Assembly (NCBI GenBank): GCA_000681355.2
Contig: JJNX02000002.1
Coordinates: 27,192 to 91,191, forward strand
Reading direction: 5' to 3'
DNA length: 64,000 bases
Origin: Peptococcaceae bacterium SCADC1_2_3
GTDB lineage: Bacteria > Bacillota > Desulfotomaculia > Desulfotomaculales > Nap2-2B
Each line of letters opens with the position of its first letter. The first letter of the stretch is position 1. The notes below the pieces were generated by a model, which saw nothing but the letters and a program-made list of their open reading frames with translations, was not told where the DNA came from and did not search any database. The position numbers and the translations under genes were made by a program. This document shows positions 43,398 to 52,181 of this stretch, one piece after another.

Positions 43398-43665
43398 AAA
43401 TAATCCTCCTATTGCATGTGTTAAACCCAACGATTATTATACCGGATCGGTACATTCCCTCAATTTATGGTTAATGATAATATATTTTAATCAAAGAAAC
43501 AAGTAATTATTGAAGAAAAATCTTCTTGACTGCCCTAATTGGTCCATAATAGATATTATATTATGCAGAATCCATATATCGTAGGCAGGAACTTATATGA
43601 GAGAGAAAATGTTACCTTCACAAACCCTTCTTGATTTTCAGTAATATCTGCTTTCACGAAAGCTC
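43398..43665. other. Candidate attI region between cassettes and integrase
   Basis: Minus-strand GTTGGGT (43425-43431) fits GTTRRRY and marks the likely cassette insertion point, preceded by ATAATC. The rest, to 43665, is AT-rich and lies between divergent integrase and cassettes, exactly where attI and the cassette promoter should be. TTGACTGCCC (43528-43537) could be part of a promoter. No clear IntI core repeats were identified. Confidence 0.55.
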
Positions 43666-44243
43666 GTGCCGGAAAAAAGCGTAACCTTCTACGCCTATTG
43701 GGCCAACCGGTATCTCACGTTCTCGAAACGCCTGAAGAATGCTGATGCGGCAGAGGTGCTCCGGATATTTCTTGAGGACCTACAATCCCGGGATAACATT
43801 GCCGACCGGCAGATACAGCAAGCCAAAGAGACCATTCAGCTCTACAGCGATCATTTTCACGGTGGAAAAACGGCCGGGGTTGATGACGACGACGCAAAAA
43901 CGCCCCTCGCCCCTTTCGACAAGGATTTGGTCATGGTAAACATCCGGGAGGCCATCCGTGTGAAACACTATTCTTTTAGCACGGAAAGAACTTATATGGA
44001 TTGGGCAAGGCGCTTTTTCGATTACGCCGGCACTATGAAAGGCGGGCTTCTTCGAGAAACACCGGGCGCTGAAGATATCCGGGAGTTCTTGACGCATTTG
44101 GCCGTCCACAAGAAGGTTTCCGCTTCGACACAGAATCAGGCATTTAACGCCCTCCTGTTCCTGTTCCGGAATGTTTTAAAAATCGAAATCGGCGATTTGA
44201 GCAGCACCATCCGGACAAAGCGTGGACCGAAACACCCTGTCTC
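43666..44243 (+). pseudogene. Integron-type tyrosine recombinase (IntI-like), C-terminal catalytic domain missing
   Basis: About 193 residues of an integrase. After an N-terminal extension (SVTFYAYWANRYLTFSKRL) comes the core-binding SAM-like domain in IntI style: REAIRVKHYSFSTERTYMDW, ARRFFDYAG, DIREFLTHLAVHKKVSAS, TQNQAFNALLFLFRNVLKIEI. The catalytic R-H-R-Y domain is absent; after TKRGPKHP the frame enters the antisense of hemL and stops at 44292. GTG 43666 is the likely start. It cannot recombine by itself. Divergent orientation to the cassettes matches classical integrons. Confidence 0.85.
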
Positions 44244-45557
44244 TCAAGTGCCGGTAAAGGCTATGGCCTTTTTAAAAGCCTCAATGGTTTGACTAATTTG
44301 CTCTTCCGTATGGCTCAAAGAAATGAAACAGGTTTCAAATTGGGAAGGCGGGAGATAAATTCCTTGGGCTAACATTCGATGGAAGAAACGGGCGTATTTT
44401 TCTGTATCTGAATGACAGGCTGTTTGGTAATCTTTAACTTTTATTGGGGTAAAAAAGATGGTCACCATAGAACCAATATAGTTAATCGTAATTTCTGCTT
44501 CCGCTTCCTGAATAAGGCAAGTTAAATTGCTAACTATATATTTAGTCTTACGGACTAAATCATCGTAGATGCCTGGTTGTTTTAATGTCCTTAAAGTAGC
44601 CAAGCCTGCGGCTACCGCTAAAGGATTGCCCGCCAATGTTCCGGCCTGGTACACTGGTCCAACGGGGGCAACCTGTTCCATAATCTGGCGTTTACCCCCG
44701 TAAGCCCCTACAGGCAAGCCGCCCCCAATTATTTTACCTAAACAGGTTAAATCAGGTTCAATCCCGTAAATTTCCTGGGCGCCGCCATACGCCAGGCGAA
44801 AACCGGTAATAACTTCGTCAAAAATTAATAAAGCTCCGAAACGCCGGGTTAATTCCCGTAAACCTTCTAAAAAACCTGGTTGGGGTAAGATAACCCCCAT
44901 ATTACCGGCAACGGGCTCAATAATTACCGCGGCAATATTTTCCCCTTCTCTGGTAAATACTTCATTCAGAGCTGTCAAATCGTTGTAAGGAACAACAATT
45001 GTTTCCGCAATAATATTGGGCGAAATACCGGCACTGGTTGGCATTCCAAGCGTAAGCGCACCTGAGCCTGCTTTAACTAACAAATAATCGGCGTGTCCGT
45101 GGTAGCAACCTTCGAATTTTATTATTTTATTTCGTCCGGTATATCCCCGGGCTAACCTTAAAGCACTCATGGTTGCTTCAGTCCCAGAATTAACCAGGCG
45201 AACCATTTCTATCGAGGGTACGGCCGCTACAATTTCTTTGGCTAAAGCTGTCTCCAGCTCAGTGGGGGTACCAAAGCTAGTACCTTTATTTAATGTTTCT
45301 TCCAGGGCTAAAATTACCCTGGGATGCCGGTGGCCTAAAATTAAAGAACCCCAACCACCCAGATAATCTACGTACCGGTTTCCGTCAATATCATAAAGAA
45401 ATGCTCCTTCACCTTTTTCCATAAAAACAGGTTGGCCGCCGACAGCTTTAAAAGCCCGCACCGGGCTATTTACCCCACCAGGAATAAACTGTTGGGCCTT
45501 TTGGTAACTATCTATAGATTTTGAGAAATTTTGAGACACATATTTCACCTTCTTCAA
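44244..45557 (-). CDS. hemL: Glutamate-1-semialdehyde 2,1-aminomutase
   Basis: PLP enzyme making 5-aminolevulinate in the C5 heme/corrinoid route. Landmarks: [54 protein letters not shown] and the PLP lysine in [17 protein letters not shown]. 437 residues. The truncated integrase abuts its 3' end, but the hemL frame is complete to [11 protein letters not shown]. Other hem genes are not in the window. Confidence 0.95.
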   Translation of the reverse strand: MKKVKYVSQNFSKSIDSYQKAQQFIPGGVNSPVRAFKAVGGQPVFMEKGEGAFLYDIDGNRYVDYLGGWGSLILGHRHPRVILALEETLNKGTSFGTPTELETALAKEIVAAVPSIEMVRLVNSGTEATMSALRLARGYTGRNKIIKFEGCYHGHADYLLVKAGSGALTLGMPTSAGISPNIIAETIVVPYNDLTALNEVFTREGENIAAVIIEPVAGNMGVILPQPGFLEGLRELTRRFGALLIFDEVITGFRLAYGGAQEIYGIEPDLTCLGKIIGGGLPVGAYGGKRQIMEQVAPVGPVYQAGTLAGNPLAVAAGLATLRTLKQPGIYDDLVRKTKYIVSNLTCLIQEAEAEITINYIGSMVTIFFTPIKVKDYQTACHSDTEKYARFFHRMLAQGIYLPPSQFETCFISLSHTEEQISQTIEAFKKAIAFTGT

Positions 45558-45619
45558 TCTCTTCGCGTGTATAGTTAATTGTTGATGTATAATTCGCTAA
45601 GCAATTATAAGTTAAATTA

Positions 45620-45949
45620 TTACTTTTTATTATCTGTATTATCTTCAAGCCACTTAAGATAATCCTTGCTTCCTGTAACCAGAGGCAGGGCTATAACTTC
45701 GGGTACTTCGTAAGGGTGCATTTCTATTATGGTACTTTCCAGTTCACTGTAAAGTTCTTTTTTGGTCTTAATAAGACATAACCATTCTTCAATTTTTTCA
45801 ATTTTATTATGCCACCAGTAGGTGCTTATTATTGGTCCTACAATTTGAACGCAAGCGGCTAGTCTTTTAGCTACGATTTTTTGAGCGATTTCTTCGGCCG
45901 TATCTTTATTTTCCGTAGTAGTAATTACCTGTAAATAATTTTCTAACAT
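45620..45949 (-). CDS. cutA: CutA1 divalent-cation tolerance protein
   Basis: A 109-residue trimeric ferredoxin-like-fold protein. AEEIAQKIVAKRLAACVQIVGPI, STYWWHNKIEKIEEWLCLIKT and HPYEVPEVIALPL are diagnostic. Binds copper or other divalent metals in vitro; physiological role unclear. Same strand as hemL, 62 bases upstream. Confidence 0.94.
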   Translation of the reverse strand: MLENYLQVITTTENKDTAEEIAQKIVAKRLAACVQIVGPIISTYWWHNKIEKIEEWLCLIKTKKELYSELESTIIEMHPYEVPEVIALPLVTGSKDYLKWLEDNTDNKK

Positions 45950-46083
45950 TAGACACCATCCTATACCCTGTTTTGAATGAAGAAATAAAAGAAAAGGCAG
46001 GGGTTAAAAGGTTAAATTAAAGTTTTTGGCGGCTTTTAACTTCCTACCTTATAGTAACAGTAGCTTCAGAAAATCAAGCTTTT

Positions 46084-46692
46084 TTATTCTACCAATAGCT
46101 TGTATGATTCGGATAACTTAATGCCTGTGTAGCCTCTAATTTGCTCAATCCCTTTGTCAGTTATTTTTATCCAATCAGAGCTATCTACTATATTACCGCT
46201 GCCTCTTCGTTCAATCAGATCTCCTTGATGTAAAACTAAGATTTCCGGGGCTAAAATTCCGGTGGTTGTTTTCATCAGAGAAGCAAAGTTTTTCACGCTA
46301 AGGCTACTTTTTGGAGAATGACGATTTTCTTCCTCTAAGATTTTAAGGGCTACATTTTGAACGGAATATGAATTATAGTATAAAGCCAGATCTTTTTTAT
46401 CTTTCCAAAGCTTATATTCTTCTTCAGTTATGATGGGCCAATAGTCTATATTTACTAGTTGGTCGGTAAAAATATTAAGATACTCGTAAACCGGTTTCTT
46501 AAAGGCTAAATCCTTAAGTTTGCGTAAGCCAATAAGCTCTACTTCCATCTGGGCCATCTTAATAAATTGTTCACTGATTCTAAAAGTACCGTACCTCTCG
46601 TTAAATTTTCCGTTTAACTCTACGCCAGGAACTTCAAAATTACCTTTTCGGATAAAGTTTAACCTTACAATAACCGGCCTTTTCAGTTCCAT
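46084..46692 (-). CDS. Hypothetical protein
   Basis: 202 residues, not recognised. A beta-rich first third (MELKRPVIVRLNFIRKGNFE, GTFRISEQFIK) is followed by a charged helical part and a possible small winged-helix-like end (SDWIKITDKGIEQIRGYTG). No signal peptide or catalytic motif. GGGGG precedes the ATG. It lies alone between cutA and the MITE-like element, with core-like composition. Confidence 0.6.
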   Translation of the reverse strand: MELKRPVIVRLNFIRKGNFEVPGVELNGKFNERYGTFRISEQFIKMAQMEVELIGLRKLKDLAFKKPVYEYLNIFTDQLVNIDYWPIITEEEYKLWKDKKDLALYYNSYSVQNVALKILEEENRHSPKSSLSVKNFASLMKTTTGILAPEILVLHQGDLIERRGSGNIVDSSDWIKITDKGIEQIRGYTGIKLSESYKLLVE

Positions 46693-46848
46693 GTTGTATG
46701 CCCCCTTTTTAATATAATTTCTTTAATTTCTTTTTCTGCCCGTTTGTTACTATCTAGTTTAATAATAACTTATTTTTTTTGTTTTTGTCCATAGTTTAAA
46801 CTAAAAATTACTCTCTTCCTGTTTTTTTAAATAGAATGTGTTATGATA

Positions 46849-47089
46849 ACTATTCAGGTAGGCACATAGGAGCAAAGGCACAGAGGTCCAAAGGGAAATA
46901 AAAACAGGTTGTTTAGGCTATAGGCTGTAGGCTGTTAGTCGCGCATAATTTTCTTCTACAGCCTAACTGCCTATAGGCTATCCACCTGAATAGAACGAAT
47001 GCTTAGCAGTTTAATCAGAAAGTTAAGCAGCAAGTAGGCAAAAAACTTTGTGCCTGTGTGCCTTTGCCCCTATGAACCTGAGTAGTTAC
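46849..47089. mobile_element. MITE-like element, copy 2, with 11-bp target duplication
   Basis: Starts ACTATTCAGGTAGGCACATA and ends CCTGAGTAGTTAC, matching the ends of the element at 18158. It is flanked by the direct repeat GTGTTATGATA at 46838-46848 and 47090-47100, which looks like a target duplication. Inside, ACCTGAATAG at 46984-46993 is another inverted end, so the element is composite. A hairpin (46914-46980) sits in the middle. Bases 46693-46837 are AT-rich with nothing else. Confidence 0.75.
46914..46980. repeat. Nested hairpin built from TAGGCT units
   Basis: TAGGCTATAGGCTGTAGGCT and its inverted counterpart ending GCCTATAGGCTA form an imperfect stem of about 25 bp around TCGCGCATAATTTTCTT. 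Confidence 0.65.
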
Positions 47090-47139
47090 GTGTTATGATA
47101 AATATGTTATTTTTTTTTGTTTAAGTAAGGATAAATGTT

Positions 47140-47688
47140 ATGCGCCTTCTTTTACATACTTGCTGCGCTCCCTGTACAATATTCCCGGTCGAGTACTTGC
47201 GGACCCAAGGATACGAGGTTTACGGCTATTTTTTTAATCCGAATATTCATCCTTATACTGAATGGCTCAAACGTAAAGAAGCCTTGCAAAATTATGCTCA
47301 AGTGGTTCAATTGGAAATGCTTTACGACGAAGGATACCAGTTAGAAGAATTTTTGCAGCAAGTTGTTTACCGGAAAAAAAATAGGTGTTTATTTTGTTAT
47401 GCTTTTCGTTTGCATCAGGCAGCCAAAATAGCTAAAGAAGAGAATTTTAATATTTTTAGTACCACTTTATTGGTCAGTCCTTACCAGCAACACGATCTAA
47501 TTAAAGAAATTGGCAAAGCAGCAGGAGCAAAAAACGGGCTAACTTTTCATTACGTAGATTTTAGACCGGGCTTTAGAAAAGCACAAAAACAAGCTAAAGA
47601 ATTAAACCTTTACCGTCAGCAGTATTGTGGCTGTATTCTTAGCGAACGCGACAGATATTACCCAAAAGTAAGCAGAAAGAAGCGGTAG
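47140..47688 (+). CDS. queH: Epoxyqueuosine reductase QueH
   Basis: Last step of queuosine tRNA modification: reduction of epoxyqueuosine, by the iron-sulfur QueH family (DUF208) rather than QueG. The N-terminus has LLLHTCCAPC; further cysteines are in RCLFCYAFRL and QQYCGCILSERDRY, which bind the cluster. ATG 47140 is preceded by only a weak site. 182 residues. The stop codon lies in the first bases of the repeat at 47685. Confidence 0.93.
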   Translation: MRLLLHTCCAPCTIFPVEYLRTQGYEVYGYFFNPNIHPYTEWLKRKEALQNYAQVVQLEMLYDEGYQLEEFLQQVVYRKKNRCLFCYAFRLHQAAKIAKEENFNIFSTTLLVSPYQQHDLIKEIGKAAGAKNGLTFHYVDFRPGFRKAQKQAKELNLYRQQYCGCILSERDRYYPKVSRKKR

Positions 47689-47763
47689 GATAAGCATCCT
47701 TGCTTGTCTCTCCATCATTAAAAACCACAGACTGGAAGCCTGTGCTACTGGTTGACCTACTTG
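47685..47763. repeat. 79-bp palindromic repeat, inverted copy of the pyrC insertion
   Basis: Reads as the reverse complement of 34823-34901 with a few differences: GGATAAGCATCC palindrome, then CATCATTAAAAACCACAGAC, GAAGCCTGTG and TGGTTGACCTACTT. It fills the gap between queH and the malic enzyme gene. Confidence 0.85.
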
Positions 47764-47766
47764 ATA

Positions 47767-48948
47767 TTAGCCGGTTTTTCTGGCTATACCAGATGAAACG
47801 GCTTCCGTAGCTACTGCTTTGGCTACTGCCGGAGCTACTCTTAAGTCAAACGGGTTAGGAATAATATAATCTTCCTTAACCTCCGTATCAGATACCAAAG
47901 AAGCAATAGCGTAAGCAGCGGCAATTTTCATTTCTTCCGTAATGGCTCTTGCCCTTACGTCAAGCGCACCTCTAAAAACACCAGGAAAAGCCAGGACATT
48001 ATTTATCTGGTTAGGAAAATCAGAACGGCCCGTCCCAACTATTCTGGCCCCGCCAGCTTTAGCTTCTTCAGGGTAAATTTCAGGAACAGGATTAGCCATG
48101 GCAAAAACTATGGCTTCCTGGTTCATGCTTTTCACCATCTCTTTGGTAACTATCCCGGGCATGGATACCCCAATAAACACATCAGCCTGTCTGATTGCCT
48201 CCCTTAGACCGCCGCAGATTTTTTCCCGGTTGGTATGTTTGGCTATTTCCTCTTTAAAAGGATTAAGACCACCGGCACGGCCTTCGTAAATGGCCCCTTG
48301 GCGATCACAAACAATTAAAGATTTTACTCCCATTCGCAGCAACAACCGGGTGCACGCAATCCCGGCTGCCCCAGCCCCGCTGATGACAACCTTAATACTT
48401 TCGATTTTCTTGCCCGTAAGCCGCAGCGCGTTTAGCAGGGCGGCGGTAACTACAATGGCCGTTCCGTGCTGGTCATCGTGGAAGATAGGGATATTTGTTT
48501 CGGTAATAAGACGTTTTTCAAGTTCAAAACAACGCGGAGCGGCAATATCCTCCAGATTAACTCCCCCAATGGTCGGCTCAAGCCATTTTACAAACTGGAC
48601 AATTTCTTCTACTTCCCTGGTTTTAAGACACAAAGGAAAGGCATCCACTCCGCCAAAGTGTTTGAATAATACGGCCTTACCTTCCATTACCGGAAGCGCC
48701 GCTTCCGGCCCTATATCGCCTAGCCCTAAAACTGCTGTTCCGTCCGTGATTATGGCTACCAAGTTTCCTTTACCGGTATACTTATAAACCAGCTCCACAT
48801 TTTGGCTAATTTCTTTACATGGTTCGGCCACCCCTGGAGTATACGCCAAACTAAGGTCTTGAATGTTTTGCAGGGGAACCTTGCTTTTTATTTCAATTTT
48901 TCCTTTATACAAACAGTGAAATTTTAAGGCTTCTTCCTTAAGTCCCAA
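47767..48948 (-). CDS. NAD(P)-dependent malic enzyme
   Basis: Oxidative decarboxylation of malate to pyruvate. Short bacterial form, about 394 residues. N-terminal domain AYTPGVAEPCKEI, catalytic GDIGPEAALPVMEGKAVLFK, metal site FHDDQHGTA, NAD fold VVISGAGAAGIACTRLL. I prefer TTG 48948 because a run of G lies 7 bases before it; an upstream GTG at 48978 lacks a site and adds residues not seen in the family. It borders the defence island at 49050. Confidence 0.92.
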   Translation of the reverse strand: MGLKEEALKFHCLYKGKIEIKSKVPLQNIQDLSLAYTPGVAEPCKEISQNVELVYKYTGKGNLVAIITDGTAVLGLGDIGPEAALPVMEGKAVLFKHFGGVDAFPLCLKTREVEEIVQFVKWLEPTIGGVNLEDIAAPRCFELEKRLITETNIPIFHDDQHGTAIVVTAALLNALRLTGKKIESIKVVISGAGAAGIACTRLLLRMGVKSLIVCDRQGAIYEGRAGGLNPFKEEIAKHTNREKICGGLREAIRQADVFIGVSMPGIVTKEMVKSMNQEAIVFAMANPVPEIYPEEAKAGGARIVGTGRSDFPNQINNVLAFPGVFRGALDVRARAITEEMKIAAAYAIASLVSDTEVKEDYIIPNPFDLRVAPAVAKAVATEAVSSGIARKTG

Positions 48949-49049
48949 ATTTATACCCCCCCCATAACATTTAACCACTGTTAAACGAAAACGCGTTCCT
49001 GTTTTTGTCCCATAACTTGCCGGTGTTTGAACAGGGGTTCAATACTACG

Positions 49050-49595
49050 TTATGCTCCGTCTGCTTTTTGCACCGCCTTATGTTTCTCATTGGCTAAACA
49101 TCTCTGCAAGTATGCTTGAACCTCGTTTGTTCGCTTTTTCAGAATTTCGCCGGCGTAATCGGTGACTACATGCGGAAATTCCTGATTGATTTCGTTCTGT
49201 AAGTTGGGTATGGCACGCGTTTCCAACCTTCCAATCATAATATCACCATAAGGAATACCCTTCGCTTTAGCAATTAACCAATCAGAAAACAGCCCCAACC
49301 GCAAGACCGCGAAGGCTGCTTCATATCCGTCCTTGGCTTTTATCTCCAAGCCTTTAATGTCCTTTTGTCCAATCTGCACTGTGTCGCTAAGTGTCGTCTT
49401 CACCTCGATCGAGAAGTTGGGGAATGTCGAGTGGTCGCTAACGTCTATATCCACTCCTTGAACAGAACGCTCGACAACCCGCTTAAAACCTAAGCGACAA
49501 AAGGAGATCGCCAATAGAATCTGGCATACTTTACCAAACTCAGTCGGATGTCGTTCGCGCACTCTCTTTAGCCTGTCGAATGTTCCGGCATCCAT
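49050..49595 (-). CDS. PD-(D/E)xK nuclease-like protein of the SMC gene unit
   Basis: 181 residues. The core VQGVDIDVSDHSTFPNFSIEVKTT gives D49/D51, E64 and K66, the pattern of a PD-(D/E)xK nuclease, with QIGQKDIKG as a possible following helix. It is the last gene of a three-gene unit; its ATG begins three bases after the SMC-like stop, with GGTGGAG upstream. The expected role is an effector cutting nucleic acid under control of the ATPase (inference). Its stop codon lies in GCATAAC, reminiscent of an attC box. Confidence 0.65.
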   Translation of the reverse strand: MDAGTFDRLKRVRERHPTEFGKVCQILLAISFCRLGFKRVVERSVQGVDIDVSDHSTFPNFSIEVKTTLSDTVQIGQKDIKGLEIKAKDGYEAAFAVLRLGLFSDWLIAKAKGIPYGDIMIGRLETRAIPNLQNEINQEFPHVVTDYAGEILKKRTNEVQAYLQRCLANEKHKAVQKADGA

Positions 49596-49598
49596 CGG

Positions 49599-51755
49599 TT
49601 ACTCCACCTTAACTTCTGGTCCTGTACCCTCAGTCCACTTTTCCATCGTGTAGATTCCTTTCTTCTTCGTCAACTTGCTGCGTAGGTGTGTGCCAAAATC
49701 ATCCTCTGACGTGGCGATGACAAGTTGCTTGTCCTCCAGCACACGATTGAGAATATTGGCGAGCCTCTCCTTATGAGCAGGGTCAAGGCTCTGCGAAGGA
49801 TCATCAAGCAAAATAGAGGCGATATTGTGCGTGAGGTCCTTCGAGGTCGCCAGTGCCAGGAAGATACTCAAGGCTGCGCAGTTTATGTCCCCCTTGTTCA
49901 AAATCCGTAATGCAACTTCGGACTCTCCATCACGTACTGCCATCACCTCGTATTTTTCTGGGTCGATCTCGATGTCGGGGTAATCGCTGCGCTGAGCCAG
50001 TTCACGATAGATGGCAGAAATCGCGGTCTTCGTGGATTTAATTTTTGCTTCGGCAGTTGTTCGCAACACGGCTTGAATCGCCTCACGAATTGTCTCAATC
50101 CTATCGCCGAAGGTGTGGGCAGCGCTCCGCGATTCTCCGGCCTTCTTGTATTCAGGGCTATCCTTGACTTTGGACAGGTCATCAATACCTTTTCGAAGAT
50201 TAAGCACCGCGATGATTAGCCTTACGTCTTCCAACCCATCATCCATTGCGTTCAGGCGGTTGTTGCTTTGCTCGACGGCAGTACGAATCGCCGCTAAATC
50301 CTCGTCCACCTTTGCAATCTCTTGAGTGACGAGAACCAACGGGTCTTCCGCATCTGAAATCTTTTTCTTTAGAGCAGTGGCGATTGCATTGGTGGAGTCT
50401 CGAACCTCTTTGCTCTTAATGCTAACTTGCAGTTGCAAGGATTCAACCTGTCGAATCACTCCCTTGAGATTCGTTTGCTCAGACTCCAGATTTCGAATTT
50501 CCTCCTCAATCAGTGCGAAGGTACCCTTCATCTCCTCCCGCCACGTTTTTAAATGATCGCGCACATGGACAGCATCAAAGTCACCCCGCTGACAAACTGG
50601 GCATTCCTTCATTTCTTCACTTTTTGCAGATTCCAGAAGTTTCAATGTCTCTCGAATAACGCCGGCACGGTTGTTTATAGTGGTGAGACGATTCCTTGCG
50701 TTAGGCAGCAGTTCATCTTTGACTTTCCTCAACCTTTCCGCAACGACCAATGAGTCGCCGTGCGTGTTCTTCAGTTCCTGAATCTTGCCATCCAGTTCCC
50801 TCAGGGTATTTCGCTTGCCTTCAAAGTTGGTTTTCAGACTGTTGAGTTCATTTCTGCGCTCCAGCAATTCAGTCTGACGAACAAGGACAGGTTGCTTATC
50901 CCGTAACTTCCTGACAGCCCCCTTTCCCGAGTTTACAAACGGCTCTAAATCCTCAAGAATCTGGAACCCGGGCAAGGTTGGCGACGTCAATCCATAGTCG
51001 TTAGCAAAGCCCTCGATTGTCCTTGCAACGGCTTCGCAACACACCTTTGCTCCGTTGAGGGACAGTTTTTCTTGTTGAATACCGCGCGCCTTGGCATCAT
51101 TCTCAGCCCGAACCAAATCATTGCGCTTAATCTCCCTTGTCATCGTTACGGTTTGCTCAATACTGTTAAATTGACTATCTATCTCACGCAGCTTATCAGG
51201 GACTTTCGCTCGCGTGATTCCCTCCAACTGGTTGCGCAAATCTGCAAGTCCCATGAGCCGATCAAGCGCGTTCTTTCGGGCACTAGGTGATTCAACAAGC
51301 AACGCATTAATGACCTCTTGGTGAAGATGAACGCAACTGATGTAATCAGGCAGTTCAACTCCCAGCATGACGCGTAGTCCTGCCTCGTCTTCGTGGAGGC
51401 TGCCGTCATTCATTTGATAGTAAAATTGGGGCTGTCCACGTCGTTTGTGGTCGCAACGATAAACCTTAAGCAGTTCTCCATCCCGCTCAAAAGTGACTTC
51501 CACACTTGCCTCACTTGACCTTTTGTTTCTGACCAACCAATCTTTACGCTCCTGTATTCCCGTGTCACTCATGTTAGCGACCTTGTTACCAAACATACAC
51601 CACTCAATAGCACTCAACGCGCTGCTTTTGGCTCCTCCCTGAATCCCTAAGAGCAGGGTGCATGGTTCGTCGAACCTAAATTCCTTGGTACCCGCTTCTT
51701 CCGGAAACCCCCGAAATCCTTTCACTTTGACCGAGGCCAGCCGATAGTTTCCCAT
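49599..51755 (-). CDS. SMC/Rad50-like ATPase with zinc hook, probable defence component
   Basis: 718 residues. Walker A region LLLGIQGGAKSSALSAIEW (residues 37-45) has Ala where Gly normally precedes Lys. Two long coiled-coil arms flank a zinc hook CPVC (C385, C388). The second ATPase half has a signature-like KGDINCAALSIFLALA, Walker B SILLDDPSQSLD and a switch region VIATSED. This is the architecture of Rad50/SbcC and of LmuB in Lamassu-type phage defence. AAGGAGG precedes ATG 51755 (GTG 51758 also possible). It is flanked by a small helical gene and a nuclease gene in one unit. Confidence 0.85.
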   Translation of the reverse strand: MGNYRLASVKVKGFRGFPEEAGTKEFRFDEPCTLLLGIQGGAKSSALSAIEWCMFGNKVANMSDTGIQERKDWLVRNKRSSEASVEVTFERDGELLKVYRCDHKRRGQPQFYYQMNDGSLHEDEAGLRVMLGVELPDYISCVHLHQEVINALLVESPSARKNALDRLMGLADLRNQLEGITRAKVPDKLREIDSQFNSIEQTVTMTREIKRNDLVRAENDAKARGIQQEKLSLNGAKVCCEAVARTIEGFANDYGLTSPTLPGFQILEDLEPFVNSGKGAVRKLRDKQPVLVRQTELLERRNELNSLKTNFEGKRNTLRELDGKIQELKNTHGDSLVVAERLRKVKDELLPNARNRLTTINNRAGVIRETLKLLESAKSEEMKECPVCQRGDFDAVHVRDHLKTWREEMKGTFALIEEEIRNLESEQTNLKGVIRQVESLQLQVSIKSKEVRDSTNAIATALKKKISDAEDPLVLVTQEIAKVDEDLAAIRTAVEQSNNRLNAMDDGLEDVRLIIAVLNLRKGIDDLSKVKDSPEYKKAGESRSAAHTFGDRIETIREAIQAVLRTTAEAKIKSTKTAISAIYRELAQRSDYPDIEIDPEKYEVMAVRDGESEVALRILNKGDINCAALSIFLALATSKDLTHNIASILLDDPSQSLDPAHKERLANILNRVLEDKQLVIATSEDDFGTHLRSKLTKKKGIYTMEKWTEGTGPEVKVE

Positions 51756-51770
51756 CACCTGTCCACCTCC

Positions 51771-51989
51771 TTACTTCAGTCTCATCTTTTTCATCAACGC
51801 CCCGTGGGCATCATTGTAAGCACTATGTAGTTCTTGCATCTTAGCGCCGACAATGCCGGCCACTCCTTTTGACGAATTGCTTTCAAACGCCGCGAGGACT
51901 TCTTTATAGAGGTCTGTCAACGCTTGCTCGTGCTTCGAATCAGTCGCTCGACTCTTCAGTTCTGCAAAGACCTTTTCGTTGTCTGTCAT
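51771..51989 (-). CDS. Small helical protein, first gene of the SMC unit
   Basis: A 72-residue helical, charged protein (MTDNEKVFAELKSRATDSKH, KMQELHSAYNDAHGALMKKM). Not recognised. ATG 51989 follows GGAGG with 8 bases spacing. Sixteen bases separate its stop from the SMC-like start, so it belongs to the same transcript. A structural or regulatory subunit is likely by analogy to three-gene SMC defence systems. Confidence 0.65.
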   Translation of the reverse strand: MTDNEKVFAELKSRATDSKHEQALTDLYKEVLAAFESNSSKGVAGIVGAKMQELHSAYNDAHGALMKKMRLK

Positions 51990-52181
51990 TTGCCGTTCCT
52001 CCAACCTTTTGTAATTCGACGGACCGTTCTGACCTCACTGAAACAAACCAATAAGAATTCTTACTGCTTCCTCAATGGGCGCAATTTCATATTACGATTC
52101 CACTATAAATGGAGTTTTTGCGAAAAAAATTTGGGTAAGTGTCGTCAGGCACGAACCTTTTATGCTGTGTGAGGCGACGTC

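Noticed and set aside
43715-44109. Minus-strand frames opposite the integrase fragment
   Set aside because: Arg/His-rich antisense translations without homology; the plus-strand frame is clearly IntI-like.
49050-51989. Wadjet or Gabija defence system
   Set aside because: No MukB-sized condensin or TOPRIM nuclease for Wadjet, and no OLD nuclease or UvrD helicase for Gabija.
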